Source: Epiperipatus broadwayi (lineage: Eukaryota; Onychophora; Udeonychophora; Euonychophora; Peripatidae). Taken from it: 64,000 nucleotides of DNA. Location of the stretch: contig JAQFVV010006337.1 of NCBI GenBank assembly GCA_028023455.1, positions 310,001-374,000 on the forward strand. The letters are read 5' to 3'. Shown here piece after piece: positions 52,490 to 64,000 of this stretch. The translations under genes and the position numbers were made by a program. Each line of letters starts with the position of its first letter. The first letter of the stretch is position 1. The notes below the pieces were generated by a model. The model searched no databases, was not told the origin of the DNA, and worked only from the letters and a program-made list of their open reading frames with translations.

Positions 52490-53690
52490 GTTGTGTCATG
52501 TGATTTTAAAAATACTTTTATTGTTTCATTTTTTAAAAATAGAGGAAGCAGACAAATTGCAATAAATGTCTATTATACCAAAAGTGTTCCAAAGAATTTT
52601 ATTGATTGGATGTATGTACCAGAATCTCAAAGATTTTATGAAAATAAGCATTACAGAAATAGTTTTTATTGTAATTTACATATTATTTTTTACTGATGCA
52701 CAATTTGAATGTAATTGGCTGTTTTACTGTACAGCTTGCTTTAGATGGAAAAGAGGAAGGTGGAAATTGTGTGAGAATTTAAATTAAAACTGGTATCAAA
52801 GAAGAATGTGAATTAGTTCCATTTTGTTTTTAATTTTTATTTTTATGATCTTTACAGCTGTTTATGGAGCTTAAGGAATCAAGGTTCACAATGATGAAAT
52901 TTATTACTCTGAATCAATTAAATTAAAAGCTTCATCTTTTTGAATTCGGGATCTATACTATTCTGATGATTGTGCTATTCATGCCAATTCAAAAAATATT
53001 CAGCAGAATAAACTTGATATTTTAAATGACAATGTATACAATTTTGTTTAGTAAATAATATTCAAATAATCAATATTTTTATCAACCAGCAATAGAAAAA
53101 AAATTTCAATAACTTTTAATTAAGATAGTTAACAATTTGAGAATGTAAACCAATTTAAATATTTTGGTAACTTTTTAAATCGAAAAATGATCTTAAGTGT
53201 TGAATTATAGCCCAAACTGATGTGCTGCTGCTTTTAGCAGTTAAATGATGGGATACTTCTTTGGTGAAATAATTAATGAAATTAAATTAACTGTATTTGG
53301 AGCTGTTATTTTATTTAATTTATTATATGAAATAAGATTTAAAAATCCAGCATTAAATTTTTTTATTTAAGGATATTCCAAAATTTTAAAAATACAATTG
53401 TAAAATCGTGAAACCATTCAATATGTTCTTCAACTAGATAAATGTTTTGTTCACTCTTGCAAAATTATATCTTCTTGGATCACACATGTAAAACGTATAA
53501 ACAATATAAGATTTCCTAATAATATATTTTATAGAAAACATAAGCATCATTCCTGTGGAAGAGGCCGCTTTATAAATATTATCTCAAAGACACAGTGTCG
53601 AATGTTTTTTGTAGAAAGCTACAATTAGACAAGCTATAAAAAAATTTCGCAAAGAAAGGTGGACAGTAAAAAAAACCACATCAAAAAAAA
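52490..53690 (+). pseudogene. Non-LTR retrotransposon (LINE) reverse transcriptase fossil
   Basis: Successive frames give the LINE reverse-transcriptase order. FKNRGSRQ (near 52530) is followed by IPKVFQRILL (near 52575), PESQRFYE (near 52620) and KTGIKEECELVP (52786-52821). The catalytic block DLYYSDDCAIHANS (near 52948-52990) has YSDD where YADD is usual. FENVNQFKYFGNFLNRKM (near 53140-53190) and KLTVFGAVIL (near 53284) follow. Such enzymes copy element RNA at a nicked target. Frame changes and many stops occur from 52690 on, so it is long dead. The exact clade is uncertain. A decayed tail with a GRGRF segment reaches about 53690. Confidence 0.75.
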
Positions 53691-53699
53691 TAATAAAGA

Positions 53700-54760
53700 G
53701 AATTATAGATAATCTATTCTATATATTCAATAAGTATTTGTGATTTGCAAATTGGTTTGAATAGTCATCCAAAACTTATCTCTAGTATGATTTTTAATTT
53801 TGTTTTTTAATCTTTTTAGAGGCCGAATCACCATGATAATTTAGTTATATATATATATATATATTCATAAACACCTAATTATATCAATAACTGTGAATCT
53901 GTTTAAATCTCAGCAAGGTTTCTAGTACTTTAATGTAACCTGGTGCATTTTCAAAGGGAATTTTCTTTCTTGTTTTGTTTTGTTTTACTATTTGTAATTT
54001 ATTCTGTAGCCATAAAGAAACAAACTTATATATAAAATTCAAAATTTAAAATTCAAAGATTGGTCTCTTAAAATTAAAAAAAAATTTTTTACATACTTAC
54101 ATTAATTTAAACGGTCCTTTCCCCACTCATCCAAATATAACAATATATTTGTACATAGAAAACGCGATACTTAAAAACAATAATTTATAAAGCCCTCCCC
54201 CCAATGATCGCATTTATTACTAATGTTAATTTTAACAGTATGTATACAGTAAATGGAAGATGTTTTAATGAATATTAAAAATATATAAAAGTCCTTAATT
54301 ATTGTTAAAAAAAAATATGATCAATTAAATTGAAATTAGGGTTCATTGATAATATAGAACTGAAATGAAACTGTAATGAAGGAAGAATAGTTTCATTATC
54401 CAGATTAAAAATAAAATAAAAAAACATAATAAAGTTAGGAAAAATGTTCATTATTTTTTATTTGTTTATTTAAAAATTTACAAAATTGTAGTATGTTTGA
54501 TTCAAAAAAGTTGGAAAAAAAAAATTAGAAAAATTAAAAAAAAAAAGAGATTTTAACCAACTTAGTTTGTCTTTATAATTTTATAAAATTATATAAAAAA
54601 GTATTTTTTAAAAGCTATTTTTATTTTTAAAAATAAATTTGTTGACTATGAATACAAAGAAAAGATAGTAAAGCAATTACAAAGGGAAAAAACAACTAAA
54701 TTGTCTTCAATCATGATGAGCGTTTGGACAGTTTGAGCAACAAGCACTCTTTTCAATAAT
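53700..54760. other. A+T-rich spacer, nothing recognised
   Basis: TA run at 53850-53864 and long A runs near 54515-54547. No gene seen. Confidence 0.5.
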
Positions 54761-54765
54761 CTTGT

Positions 54766-55381
54766 TATTCTTAAAATTAAACAAAGGCAAAACTCTCCAT
54801 ACAGTAGTTCCACCCTGTGCCAACCAGAGTAATCAATGGATGCCAGAAGGCTTGTGCATAAAATACCTATCTAGTGCCTACTCATCCAATATCCCCAGAC
54901 TAGTTTCTGGCTTGTGGCCATCATCAGTGAGGAGCCTTGGATCTGAGAGCACTGCACCTAAATCTTAGGATCTAATGCAACCCTCCCGCAACCATCTTTT
55001 AACTCTACTTTACTACAAAACTATGAGAATGAAATTGAAAACACAATAATATTTTCAATCTAAACTCACTGCACCTAGATCTTAGTTTTGTAGTAAAGTA
55101 GAGTTAAAAGGTGGCTGCTGGAGGGTTGCATTAGATACTAAGATCTAGGTGCAGTGCTCTCAGATCCAAGGCTCCTCACTGATGATGGCCACAAGCCAGA
55201 AACTAGTCTGGAGATATTGGATGAATAGGCACTAGATAGGGATTTTATGCACAAGCCTTCTGGCATCCATTGATTACTCTGGTTGGCACAGGGTGCACTA
55301 CTGTATGGAGAGTTTTGCCTTTGTTTACAACAATTATGTGCTAGTATGAGATGGTGATCATGTGATGCTATTCTTAAAATT
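54766..55381. repeat. High-identity inverted repeat with possible 13-bp target duplication
   Basis: Left arm 54781-55019 and right arm 55086-55325 are reverse complements with only a few mismatches: ACAAAGGCAAAACTCTCCAT at the left, ATGGAGAGTTTTGCCTTTGT at the right. The loop is about 65 bases. Outside, TATTCTTAAAAT(T) occurs directly at 54766-54778 and 55369-55381 and could be a target-site duplication around the whole unit. The arms have near-balanced base composition, unlike the surroundings. Minus-strand and plus-strand frames in each arm encode the same peptide because of the symmetry and match nothing I know. Confidence 0.85.
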
Positions 55382-55384
55382 GAG

Positions 55385-57455
55385 AGTTCGGTATCTTTAC
55401 TTGATAAAAACATGGGCAGAGAAACAAAACACATTTCCCAATCTTAGACCATTACAGAAGAGTTACTTTGGCTCTCAATTGCCCAAAATGGCACACCTAA
55501 CTATATCTAGAGCCAGCTTAGTGGCTTCTATAGAATGTCTTTTGGACAAATCGTTAAGGAAACCCCCCAGCACTGATGCAAAAAGTGAACTTAATTAAAA
55601 ATAATAAAATGAACAAGACTTTTGACTGAAACTCAACTTTGTATTTTCTGGTGCTTGATCTTTAAATTATCTTTGAAATAGCTAATAAATTTGTTTTATT
55701 ATTTTTTTACTCAATAAAATTAAAATTAAAATGTTATGACATTTATGCAACACATAAATAAAAATAGATAATAGTCTTGAAATAATCCATTGCAGTAAAT
55801 AATTCTCTCCAACATATCTTCTATTAGAATCCAGTTGAGAAGGCAATAATCACTGTCATGATTTACCAGACTACATAAATTCCATGTAGTGGTGCTATAT
55901 TCTTGTTTTATTCTTTATTTTTTACTAATGTATACCTTTATTTACCAATAATTGGATATCTAGATAGATTGGCTTTCTGAAAAAGAAGGTTCTTAAAATA
56001 TTTAAAATTTAAAACAAAATCTTTAAATTTTGCTAGATTCAATAATTTAGTGCAACTCCTGGGCAAGGCAGCAAGTTCAATAATTAGTTATTGCAAAATG
56101 TTTGTTTTATTATTATATACATATATTCTATAGATAATCTTATCAAATAGTCAGGATTGGGGGAGTATTCGGTTAAATCACATGTAAACTATTTTCTAAT
56201 CAAGTATATATGTATATGTATTTTTTAAAAAAAAAAATAAAAATAAAAAAACTATTTGATAGTTAGGTATTAGACAAATATGAAATAATTTACTAAGGTA
56301 AAACAGTTTTCTTATAGATATATAGAACATCTTGTGAACCTCAACATGCAACTTTAAGTAACCCCAGAAAATACATTAGAATACAAAATATTTCAGTAAG
56401 TTCAAGGATCCTTTATATATCTGTTATATTTTATCTGATCCAAAATCAAACTGGCTGTATTTAGTTTGACACCAGCTTACAAACACTACTTTTATTCATA
56501 AGAAGCTTATCAAAACTTTGCATTATTAAATTTAAGTATAAAATTATTTACAAAGTATAAAAGGTGGGTATCATTATCTAAACTTTATTTTGTAGTTCTA
56601 AAACTAAAATACTATTATAAATCGTGTTATGAGAAAAACCAGCAATGGTGAACTAAGCATTGTACGATCAAATATTATCCCTTGGAAGTATTGCTTGATT
56701 TCTGTACGTGGGTAGAGAGCTTACTGTACATACCTATACTTTTAAAAACTCTTTTATTATTTGAACATTCATTTAAATCAATCATATTTATTTAAAAAAT
56801 CTCATATATAGTATTAAACAATAGATTAATAAAACATGTGGTATATTGATATTAAACTAATGAGTTAAAAGATTACTAAAAGTGCTTATTTATGCCTTTG
56901 TATATAAAAATTGAGTAAAAAATTCTAGAAAATTTTCCTGAAACAATATTCTCAAAATAATTGAATAAATAATTGTCTATTTATGTACTTATAGATACAT
57001 AACAATGGACAAATACATGTCACTAAATTATATAAAGTTTTTTTTATTATTGTTGTTTTTAATTTATTATTCATATTTTAACTTATTAGGTAATAATTTT
57101 TATTTATTTGTTTAGCATTCCTTATTATTTATTTGTTTTCGTATAATAGCGATACTTTTTCTATTTCATCACATGTATTTGATTATGTAATATTTCTGAA
57201 TTCATAAGTTGTTGTAACTCTTAAAATGTACTTCGATATACGTTTCATATCTATACAGCAAATCGACATTATTCAACTTTTTTTATTCGTGAAATCATTA
57301 AAAATTTTAATTATCATTGAAGTTCAATCTATGTTTTTTTTTAATTAAATATAATAAATATCATTAGGTATATATGCAATTGCATATATAGAAATTTGAT
57401 GTTTTTAATATACAAGATTTAAAGCACTTACATTTAAAAATTATCCTATAAAAAG
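55385..57455. other. Spacer with one mixed-composition open stretch
   Basis: The plus-strand frame around 55400-55598 (…LPKMAHLTISRASLVASIECLLDKSLRKPPSTDAKSELN then stop) has balanced codon composition compared with its flanks. It could be a decayed element gene or a terminal exon, but there is no recognised domain or clear splice acceptor. The rest is A+T-rich spacer. Confidence 0.3.
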
Positions 57456-57469
57456 TTCTATCTGCGTAT

Positions 57470-57640
57470 GTATAACATGTGGTTAGGTGGGGTATGCGCC
57501 TGGAAATGAACACTCTTGTAAATTTCATTAGGGGAACTATTTATCAAATTATATTTTACAGCTCACTCACAACCGGCCATTAATTTTGAAAGTTGACTGA
57601 ATAGAAGCAACTGCGCAAGCTTCATTTTCACCTTGTATTA
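57470..57640. promoter_or_regulatory. Mixed-composition patch, unassigned
   Basis: GGTTAGGTGGGGTATGCGCC and later ACAACCGGCC and ACTGCGCAAGC stand out from A+T-rich flanks. No coding frame. Possibly conserved non-coding or regulatory DNA. Confidence 0.2.
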
Positions 57641-57644
57641 CAAA

Positions 57645-58435
57645 ATAATTATATTTCAACTAGATTTTATATAAATAGTGGATTATTATAGGGCATAACC
57701 GATTTTTAATCCAAAAATATTTGTATATATTTTTGTAATTAAAAATAATAGTTAAAAAAAAAAATGTTGGCGCGGGTAGATTAAAATTGTATATATATAT
57801 TCATATCTTAATCTGCTTTTTATAAAAGAAAGGTGGAATCATATCCACTCTCTGTATAACATATTACACTTTAGATCAATATTGTATTATAAAAAAAAAA
57901 AAAGATGTATCCAGGGACATTAATTTACTTTAGGGTTTTTTTTTTTTTCAAATTATACTGCAATTGCTTCGTTTTATTTAGAAATAATAATTAAATAAAT
58001 TATATGTAGTACAACAAATAAATACGCACTCGTTTATTTTGTTTTTATTATTTTTTTTGTTTTATTTTGTAAGTCCGATCAGTTTACTACAAAAAAATTC
58101 TGAACAAATTTCATTTTATTTTTTAAATTATCAACATTAATTAATTAAACCAAAAATTTAAAAATAAATTAATACAATTAATAAACTTCCGCGCAATTTC
58201 CACGCACAAACATATATAACTATTATACAAATATGTAATATATATATATATATTAAGAATATAAAAACATTAATGTGTAAGTACGTTGAAATATGCATTT
58301 CTATCATTATTACAATTTTAATCTATGCTCATTTAATTGAATACACCGTTACTCTATGTGTATTTTTCTGAACAAGCGATAATGCTTTTTGTTTATATAA
58401 AAAAGTTAAGTGAGATGGCATTAATTTTCAAGCAT
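57645..58435. other. A+T-rich spacer, nothing recognised
   Basis: Homopolymers and TA runs; no gene seen. Confidence 0.5.
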
Positions 58436-58439
58436 TATG

Positions 58440-58700
58440 AATTATTAGACCATTCTTCTTTTCATATTATTGGTGCCTTCCTCGCAGCTTAAGTAGACTC
58501 TTCTGTATACCATTAAGCGTCATTATGGAAAAGCTCTTCCGAGTTAACATATGACAAGAAATACCCCCTTCCCCATTCTTTATTTCCCTACTTCCATCTA
58601 TTGGCTATATCAAGAGACCACCTGTCTGTTCTATGACATAGAGCGAAGCTCGGAGTACGTTGCGTAACCAGATGATCCAACTTATATGAGCTTCAAATAG
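58440..58700. promoter_or_regulatory. CpG-containing patch, candidate regulatory DNA
   Basis: Contains CpG-bearing segments GCCTTCCTCGCAGC, CATTAAGCGTC and GAGCGAAGCTCGGAGTACG plus an inverted CCAAT (ATTGG, near 58600). No coding frame recognised. Strand and target unknown. Confidence 0.3.
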
Positions 58701-58704
58701 CAAG

Positions 58705-60425
58705 TAGCTCACAAACTAAAAATTGGGTGTTAAATGCAAGTGTTTCATTATATTAAAAATATTACTTAATGCACATCAATTACAAAAATTAACCGTTTTT
58801 AAGAAAATAAAAATTCAATATATTTATTATTTTAAATTAAACAAATTTTATTGCACTATTTTAACATAGTTCAGATTTAATTATTGTACTTTATTAGAAA
58901 TTATATAATATTTATTTTATTACAATATTTATATATATATATTTATGAACATAAACGGTATAAAAATGAACTGGCACAGACAGATAGAGAAAAATAAATA
59001 AAATTAAAAACATGTATAAAGACATCGATTTTCTTTTTAAAATTTTTTTGCGTTCGTATTACTACCCTCTGTCACTTGTACATTTTTACTTTTCATACGC
59101 ACACGCACTTATATTAAATCGTATGCCTTCATGTACTTGTTTCTAAAACATTTTATATATGAAATTTCAAATTGCATTTTATTATAAGTATTTATAAGTT
59201 TAATAAATATATCATATCATAATTAGTATTTTAGTTTAAAAATCAAGTGATATTTACTTTATTTATTTTTACACCTTTGTAATCAAATATGATTTTTTAC
59301 TGATTCTCCGAATAAAACGATTTAATGAAAGACGCCATTTTGATCAAATAACTTCCCATTGGCCCAAATTCTAACTTAGCAGATTAATCATTTACTAAAA
59401 ACATTATGTATCTATGTAAATATAAAGGCCATAGCCTAAAACTTTCTTTTGCTTTTTAGTATTTCATTTCTATGATAGAAAATTTTAATCTATTCTTAAA
59501 TAACAGTACATAAGTATATTTGAAGAAACTATTTAAATAGAATTATATATGCATTGTTTTTTTTTTCTTCTCATTCACTGTTTGGGTTACATGGATTAAA
59601 AAATAAATATTTATCAATTCTTCTGGTATATCAAAAATATATATGCTCATACTCAATAACATTTATATACGATCTAATCCTAAATAAATCAGAAAAAAAA
59701 GATTGGAAAAAATATTAATTGTATAGTCCTAATATTTTATATTTATTATTGCATTTTTATCTACAACAATTTTTAGAGAACTAATCTAAAATTTATTATT
59801 GTTTAGTTTTGATAAAGATATTTTTTTTTAGTTTTAAAATTATCACTTTTTTATTTTATTTTTCTAAATACGCGCGTCCATACCCGCATATATATGTATA
59901 TATTTACATTGATTGACTGAGAAGTAAAGACTAAATACAAATTTGTTTAGTGGATTAGAAAATGTAGTCTACAGAATATGTTTTCTTAAATCAATGCGTA
60001 GATTATTTTTATAAGCTGCAAAAATATGCCTATAGATATACGTATAAGTAAATACAGATGATGTCTATATGTTGAACAAATAAATAGATTATAAAATGTG
60101 TACATTAGTTCTAATTAAGTTGAAAATAGTAGATACATGCTTAACAAAAGGAATAAAAATGTTAAACACATGTGTATATATAGGCATGCATGCGTGAGTA
60201 TTTTTACGTTAGATTTTACCTATAAATATATATATACTTGTATTGCTAAGGAAATATGCGTTACTGTAAATAAATATAATCAATATGATTATTAAATGTT
60301 AATTTCTGCTTTGTTTTGCAATTAATAAATTAAAATCTGTTTTTAATCAAATGACTTTAAAAACACGTTTGAAATGACGACATTGCTTACTTAAATATCT
60401 AAGGATTGGTTTACTTTTAATCTTT
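58705..60425. other. A+T-rich spacer with a short CCAAT-like block
   Basis: A short segment at 59328-59366 (GACGCCATTTTGATCA and CCCATTGGCCC) has regulatory-like composition. Otherwise nothing recognised. Confidence 0.4.
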
Positions 60426-60429
60426 TTAT

Positions 60430-60910
60430 CGAAATCACCGTTTCCATGGTAATTGACGGTGGATATGGCAGCTCACTTCAAATTCATCTTCAAGTTAGTC
60501 AGAAGATGGGACCGTAACACCCCCGATCATTACTACACTAGGGACTGGCCTTTCTTTTCCTTTAGGCCTGATCCTGATTATATTTCTGAGTATTAATTTT
60601 ATTCTGTTTTTTATTAAATAAAGCTCAATTGAGAGTACAGAAAATACTATTATTCTCCCCAAGCGCGCAAACGATGAGTAACCGACCGTCAGACTATTCC
60701 GAACCTGGACAGATGCTCTAGTAAAAAAAAAAAAAAAATCGATGACGTTCGGCTGGATATTGAGAGAGAAAATACGCTCTTTAATTTTGTAAATATTTTC
60801 TTTCATAAAAAGCGTTTAAAATAACTGTAAGAATTGTTTTTCTTAGCAAAGATAAAGGAATTCATTTAAACACAGGTTACGAGCGCATCTATCTTAGCTT
60901 GCAATCTCTA
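60430..60910. promoter_or_regulatory. Largest CpG-containing patch, candidate promoter or untranslated exon
   Basis: CpGs are frequent across 60430-60780, including AAGCGCGCAAACG and AACCGACCGTCAG. A T-run/A-run separates two halves. The minus-strand frame 60495-60806 (103 codons) ends GVTVPSSD and has an unusual basic middle (IRIRPKGKERP), but I recognise no domain, and a homopolymer-coded FFFFF stretch argues against a real protein. Promoter, untranslated exon or old repeat remain open. Confidence 0.35.
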
Positions 60911-60914
60911 AACC

Positions 60915-62610
60915 CTGGAAGGTTTTATATATTGCTGGCTGGAATCAAATTCTTTTATTTGTTTTCTGAAAATAATATTTTTTTTTACATTTTAACTAAA
61001 TTAGGATTTATATTAGTGTTGTTATTAACTAATAACTAACGTTATATTTATTACGTTATTTATATATATATATTTGTGCGTATATGTGTACAATGAACGC
61101 AATGATTAATTAAACATGAAATTACGACGGATAAAATCAAGATATACTTATACAAAAAAAAAAAAAATCTTTTCATATTCTATAACGATTTTTTTTATTA
61201 ACTATAATGATTTCACGTTAGGGGATTTTGTGCTAATCAGGTTTGTTAACTCCAGAAAGTGTCTAGGCATTGCAAAAAAATCTTTAGAGATAGATTACAG
61301 TTGGTATCTATACAATCGTTAATATTAATTATTATAGTATCGATTGTTATTAATTCATTATTAAGTAATGATCCAATTACCTCCAATATATAATAGTATG
61401 CATTTCCTAAACACAAATGAACAATTAAATATATATTAAAATAAAATATATTGATAAATGAGTTTTTAATATAACTAAATTTGGGTCTATAATAGTTTTT
61501 CCTTTAAAAATTATAAATCATATATATTTCATAACATTGAATAATAAACGGAAATGTGAAAAACGATTTAATTAATGCAAGATTTTTTTTATTTCAAAAT
61601 AAAATATTGAACGTCGTCACGCCTTAGAAAAACCCATTTTCTTTCCTCATCTATCCCAGGCCCTTAAGCATACAAGTTTCACTGGTCGATAAGTGCTAAT
61701 CAAAAATTAAGACTAGTAATGTTCATTTATGTCATGTAGTAAAATTAATAATATTTTGATCTAATAGTTATAGCCTAAGCGTTCTAATTGGAGAACAAAA
61801 GCACAATAAATTGATGATTATGTATATAGTTCTAATGGAGGAAATAAGGCTTTCAAGATTAATCTAAAACAAGATCTCGTGATTTAACGAACATGTAATA
61901 TTTTATTAAGCTCCATTGCAGAAAAATAAGATTTGAAAGAAAATGATTTGAAATAAAGGGATGACGGGTAAATCATAGTTAAAGATCCACTGCATTTTTA
62001 TTGAAAGTAATATTTTATTTAGGAATTATTAATAATATAAATTCTTGAAGTGTAGTGATTTTTATTTATTATTGTTATCAACATGATTACCCTTGTTTAA
62101 TTATTTTTAAATAAAAAGTACAATAAACGTAGGTTTACAATGAGTAATAAATGCGTTTATTAAAAGTGAATATAATTTTATTAAATAACAGCTTTAAACT
62201 TATTAATGTTACTTATAAGTCTCGGGTAGAAGCAATTGCTTGTAATGTATTTAGATAGCAAAGTATTACGACCAAACAATAATACTGGTTCATTTTATCA
62301 GTAAATTATCATTTATTTGCTTTATATCTATTGAAAATAGGTATAACTTTTTTTAAAACACTTCTGAACATTATGAATTTATATTTAAAATATACATTTA
62401 AGTATATTTTTATTTATGCTACAGCTTACATTTTAAATTTATTTTTTTCCAAAAATTTAAACGTTTTAAAAAACTTACTATTAAGTATTTGTGATGTTAA
62501 TTTAATATATTCAAAAAGTATATTTTATATCACACTTTTATTATTTTATTATTATAACTAATTAATACATACACACACACAGAGAGATACACAATATTTT
62601 CAATAACTTT
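60915..62610. other. A+T-rich spacer, nothing supported
   Basis: The frame 61116-61322 includes DFVLIRFVNSRKCLGIAKKS, slightly protein-like, but no family is recognisable. The frame 62331-62561 is A+T-driven. A short CA run is near 62567-62580. Confidence 0.4.
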
Positions 62611-62614
62611 TACA

Positions 62615-62890
62615 ATTATCGCGAAGGTCTTTCATTTATTCAAACAGATGAGAAGAATGCAACGCACGTGTATTTTCTTCTTCTAAGCTGATGGTGCGTT
62701 TTGTTCCCTTATTCATATAAAGTGCTTAGCGTGGTCATGAAAAATCAAGTATGATGTTACTGAAACCAAGGCTTCTAAAGGACTTAGAGAGGCGGCAGGA
62801 CTGGTTTGGTCTGACGGGAATAGAATAAATGCAAAAGCAGCTCACATGTGACTATGTGCTATGTGTCTTTGATAGAGTTGTAAGCAGCTT
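62615..62890. promoter_or_regulatory. CpG-containing patch with E-box, unassigned
   Basis: Mixed-composition block with a perfect E-box CACGTG (62665-62670), GATGGTGCGTTTTG and AGAGGCGGCAGG. No open frame of note. It could be regulatory or an untranslated exon. Confidence 0.3.
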
Positions 62891-62894
62891 TATT

Positions 62895-63165
62895 TCCAAC
62901 TATTCGACTGTGAAATCTTTTTTTTTTAAATCTCAGTTTATTTTCTTCGAATGAGATTCTAATTAGGTAATATTTTACTGAAAGTTTTAAAATATTATTA
63001 TTTTCAAATAAATATTACAAAATAGTACATTTTATCTATAAAATATTTTAGGAACTTAAATAATTATAAGTTTATTGTCTAATTAATGAAAATGAAAATA
63101 AAATATATAAATATTTACTAAATAAAAGACAGGCTTATTATATACCTATATCAATATATGTAATA
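62895..63165. other. A+T-rich spacer, nothing recognised
   Basis: No gene or repeat boundary seen. Confidence 0.5.
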
Positions 63166-63166
63166 T

Positions 63167-63610
63167 ACAGGGTATATGAGCACAAATTTTCACACCATTC
63201 ATCACTCTATCTCATATCACTGATATACTTGAACACATATATGTAGAAAAGATAAATAATTACCAATATCCGTATTTCATGCTAAACCAGCAATCATCAG
63301 TTGGTCCAGATTATCATATCCACACATATATGTAATAAGTGCTCAAATATATATTAAGATAGCGAATCTTCAAAATTTAATGGACAGGCTTCAATCCATT
63401 CCACATTCCAACTCGTCAACCGTCCATCCAATTGAAAATCTGATGATGGAATGCTTAACTGATGATTGCTGGTTTAACATGAAATACGTTTATTAGTGAT
63501 TATTATCTTTTCGATATATATGTGTTCAAGTGTACTTGTTCAAGTGTATCAGTGATATGAGATAAAGTGGTGGGTGGTGTGAAAGTCTGTATTCATATAC
63601 CTATATATTA
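63167..63610. repeat. Palindromic family, asymmetric copy (member D)
   Basis: The left end ACAGGGTATATGAGCACAAA (63167-63186) and right end GAAAGTCTGTATTCATATAC are inverted. The left arm then runs through ATCTCATATCACTGATATAC and GTATTTCATGCTAAACCAGC to an inner GGCTTCAATCCATTCCACA module and AATCTGATGATGGAATGC. The right arm restarts at CTGATGATTGCTGGTTTAAC. The junction at about 63459 shows a deletion of the mirror half. Non-coding. Confidence 0.75.
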
Positions 63611-64000
63611 AATATTTACTTCATTATTTTAAAAAATATACGTTTAAATAACCTTGGTTGTTGTTTTTTACTTATATTAATTGATTACTTCCAGTTATAT
63701 TTTCTTTTTCTTTTTTTTAAAAGTTTGATACCGAAATTATTCAAAATAATATTACTGTTTTAAATTGTTTTTTTAATTTGATTGAGTGTATAAATATACT
63801 TTTTATATTCAAGATAAATCATAAAATGGAATTAATTATAAAGAAAAAAAATTAAAATAATTGGCACTAAAAACTTTTATAATTTATTTAAGACAAAAAT
63901 ATTTGAAGAAAAATACAAGTATTTACTAAAGTTAAAAATGAACACTATATAGATAAAACTACTCACTTATAATCAAAATACAGAATAATGTATAGAAATT
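63611..64000. other. A+T-rich right edge, nothing recognised
   Basis: Homopolymer-rich sequence; no gene or repeat boundary seen. Confidence 0.5.

Noticed and set aside
54762-55434. Two frames encoding almost the same peptide on opposite strands
   Set aside because: Explained by the mirror symmetry of the inverted repeat; no family match and no start or promoter evidence.
60495-60806. 103-codon minus-strand frame as a gene
   Set aside because: No domain recognised and it includes a homopolymer-coded phenylalanine run; kept only as part of a CpG patch.

Overview
The window reads as a non-coding stretch of an animal nuclear genome. It is strongly A+T-rich throughout, full of microsatellites and packed with eukaryotic transposable-element remains. 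I see no prokaryote-like gene packing, no rRNA, no intact tRNA and no coding sequence that I would defend as a host gene. The mix of element types (Merlin, Penelope-like, LINE, tRNA-derived retroposons, long GATA-type arrays, many palindromic repeats) fits a large invertebrate genome. A cephalopod or other mollusc is my best guess, from general recollection of such repeats, and is low confidence.

Layout. 0.4-2.6 kb: two patches with more G+C and CpG than the background, possibly promoter or conserved non-coding DNA. 2.6-20 kb: A+T-rich sequence with several hairpin-like repeats (5.4, 8.2, 9.7, 16.0, 17.6 kb), a 367-base GATA-type array (18.9 kb) and a tRNA-like fossil (19.5 kb). 20.2-21.7 kb: two decayed Penelope-like element ends arranged head to head, each with a GIY-YIG nuclease remnant. 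22.1 and 26.3 kb: two loci of one repeat family, rearranged differently. 28.8-30.5 kb: a Merlin DNA transposon with intact terminal inverted repeats and an 8-bp target duplication, but a broken transposase. 33.5-34.7 kb: a possible second DNA-transposon remnant. 35.2-35.5 kb: a promoter-like patch with CCAAT and CRE sites. 36.8-38.0 kb: a tandem duplication and a small MITE. 39.6-47.0 kb: microsatellites, a short tRNA-derived retroposon flanked by a 10-base direct repeat, two clusters of the main palindromic repeat family and a third Penelope-like 3' end. 49-55.4 kb: microsatellites, a 0.6-kb GATA-type array, a LINE reverse-transcriptase fossil and a well-preserved 545-bp inverted repeat. 57.4-62.9 kb: a second cluster of CpG-containing patches. 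63.2-63.6 kb: another palindromic repeat copy.

There is no cooperating gene set. The main biological content is mobile-element history and a high density of long inverted repeats, which would form extensive double-stranded RNA if this DNA is transcribed, for example as intron. No complete new functional system was identified. The best leads are the palindromic repeat family, the young inverted repeat at 54.8-55.3 kb, the Merlin copy with a multiplied right end, and the CpG patches at both ends of the window.
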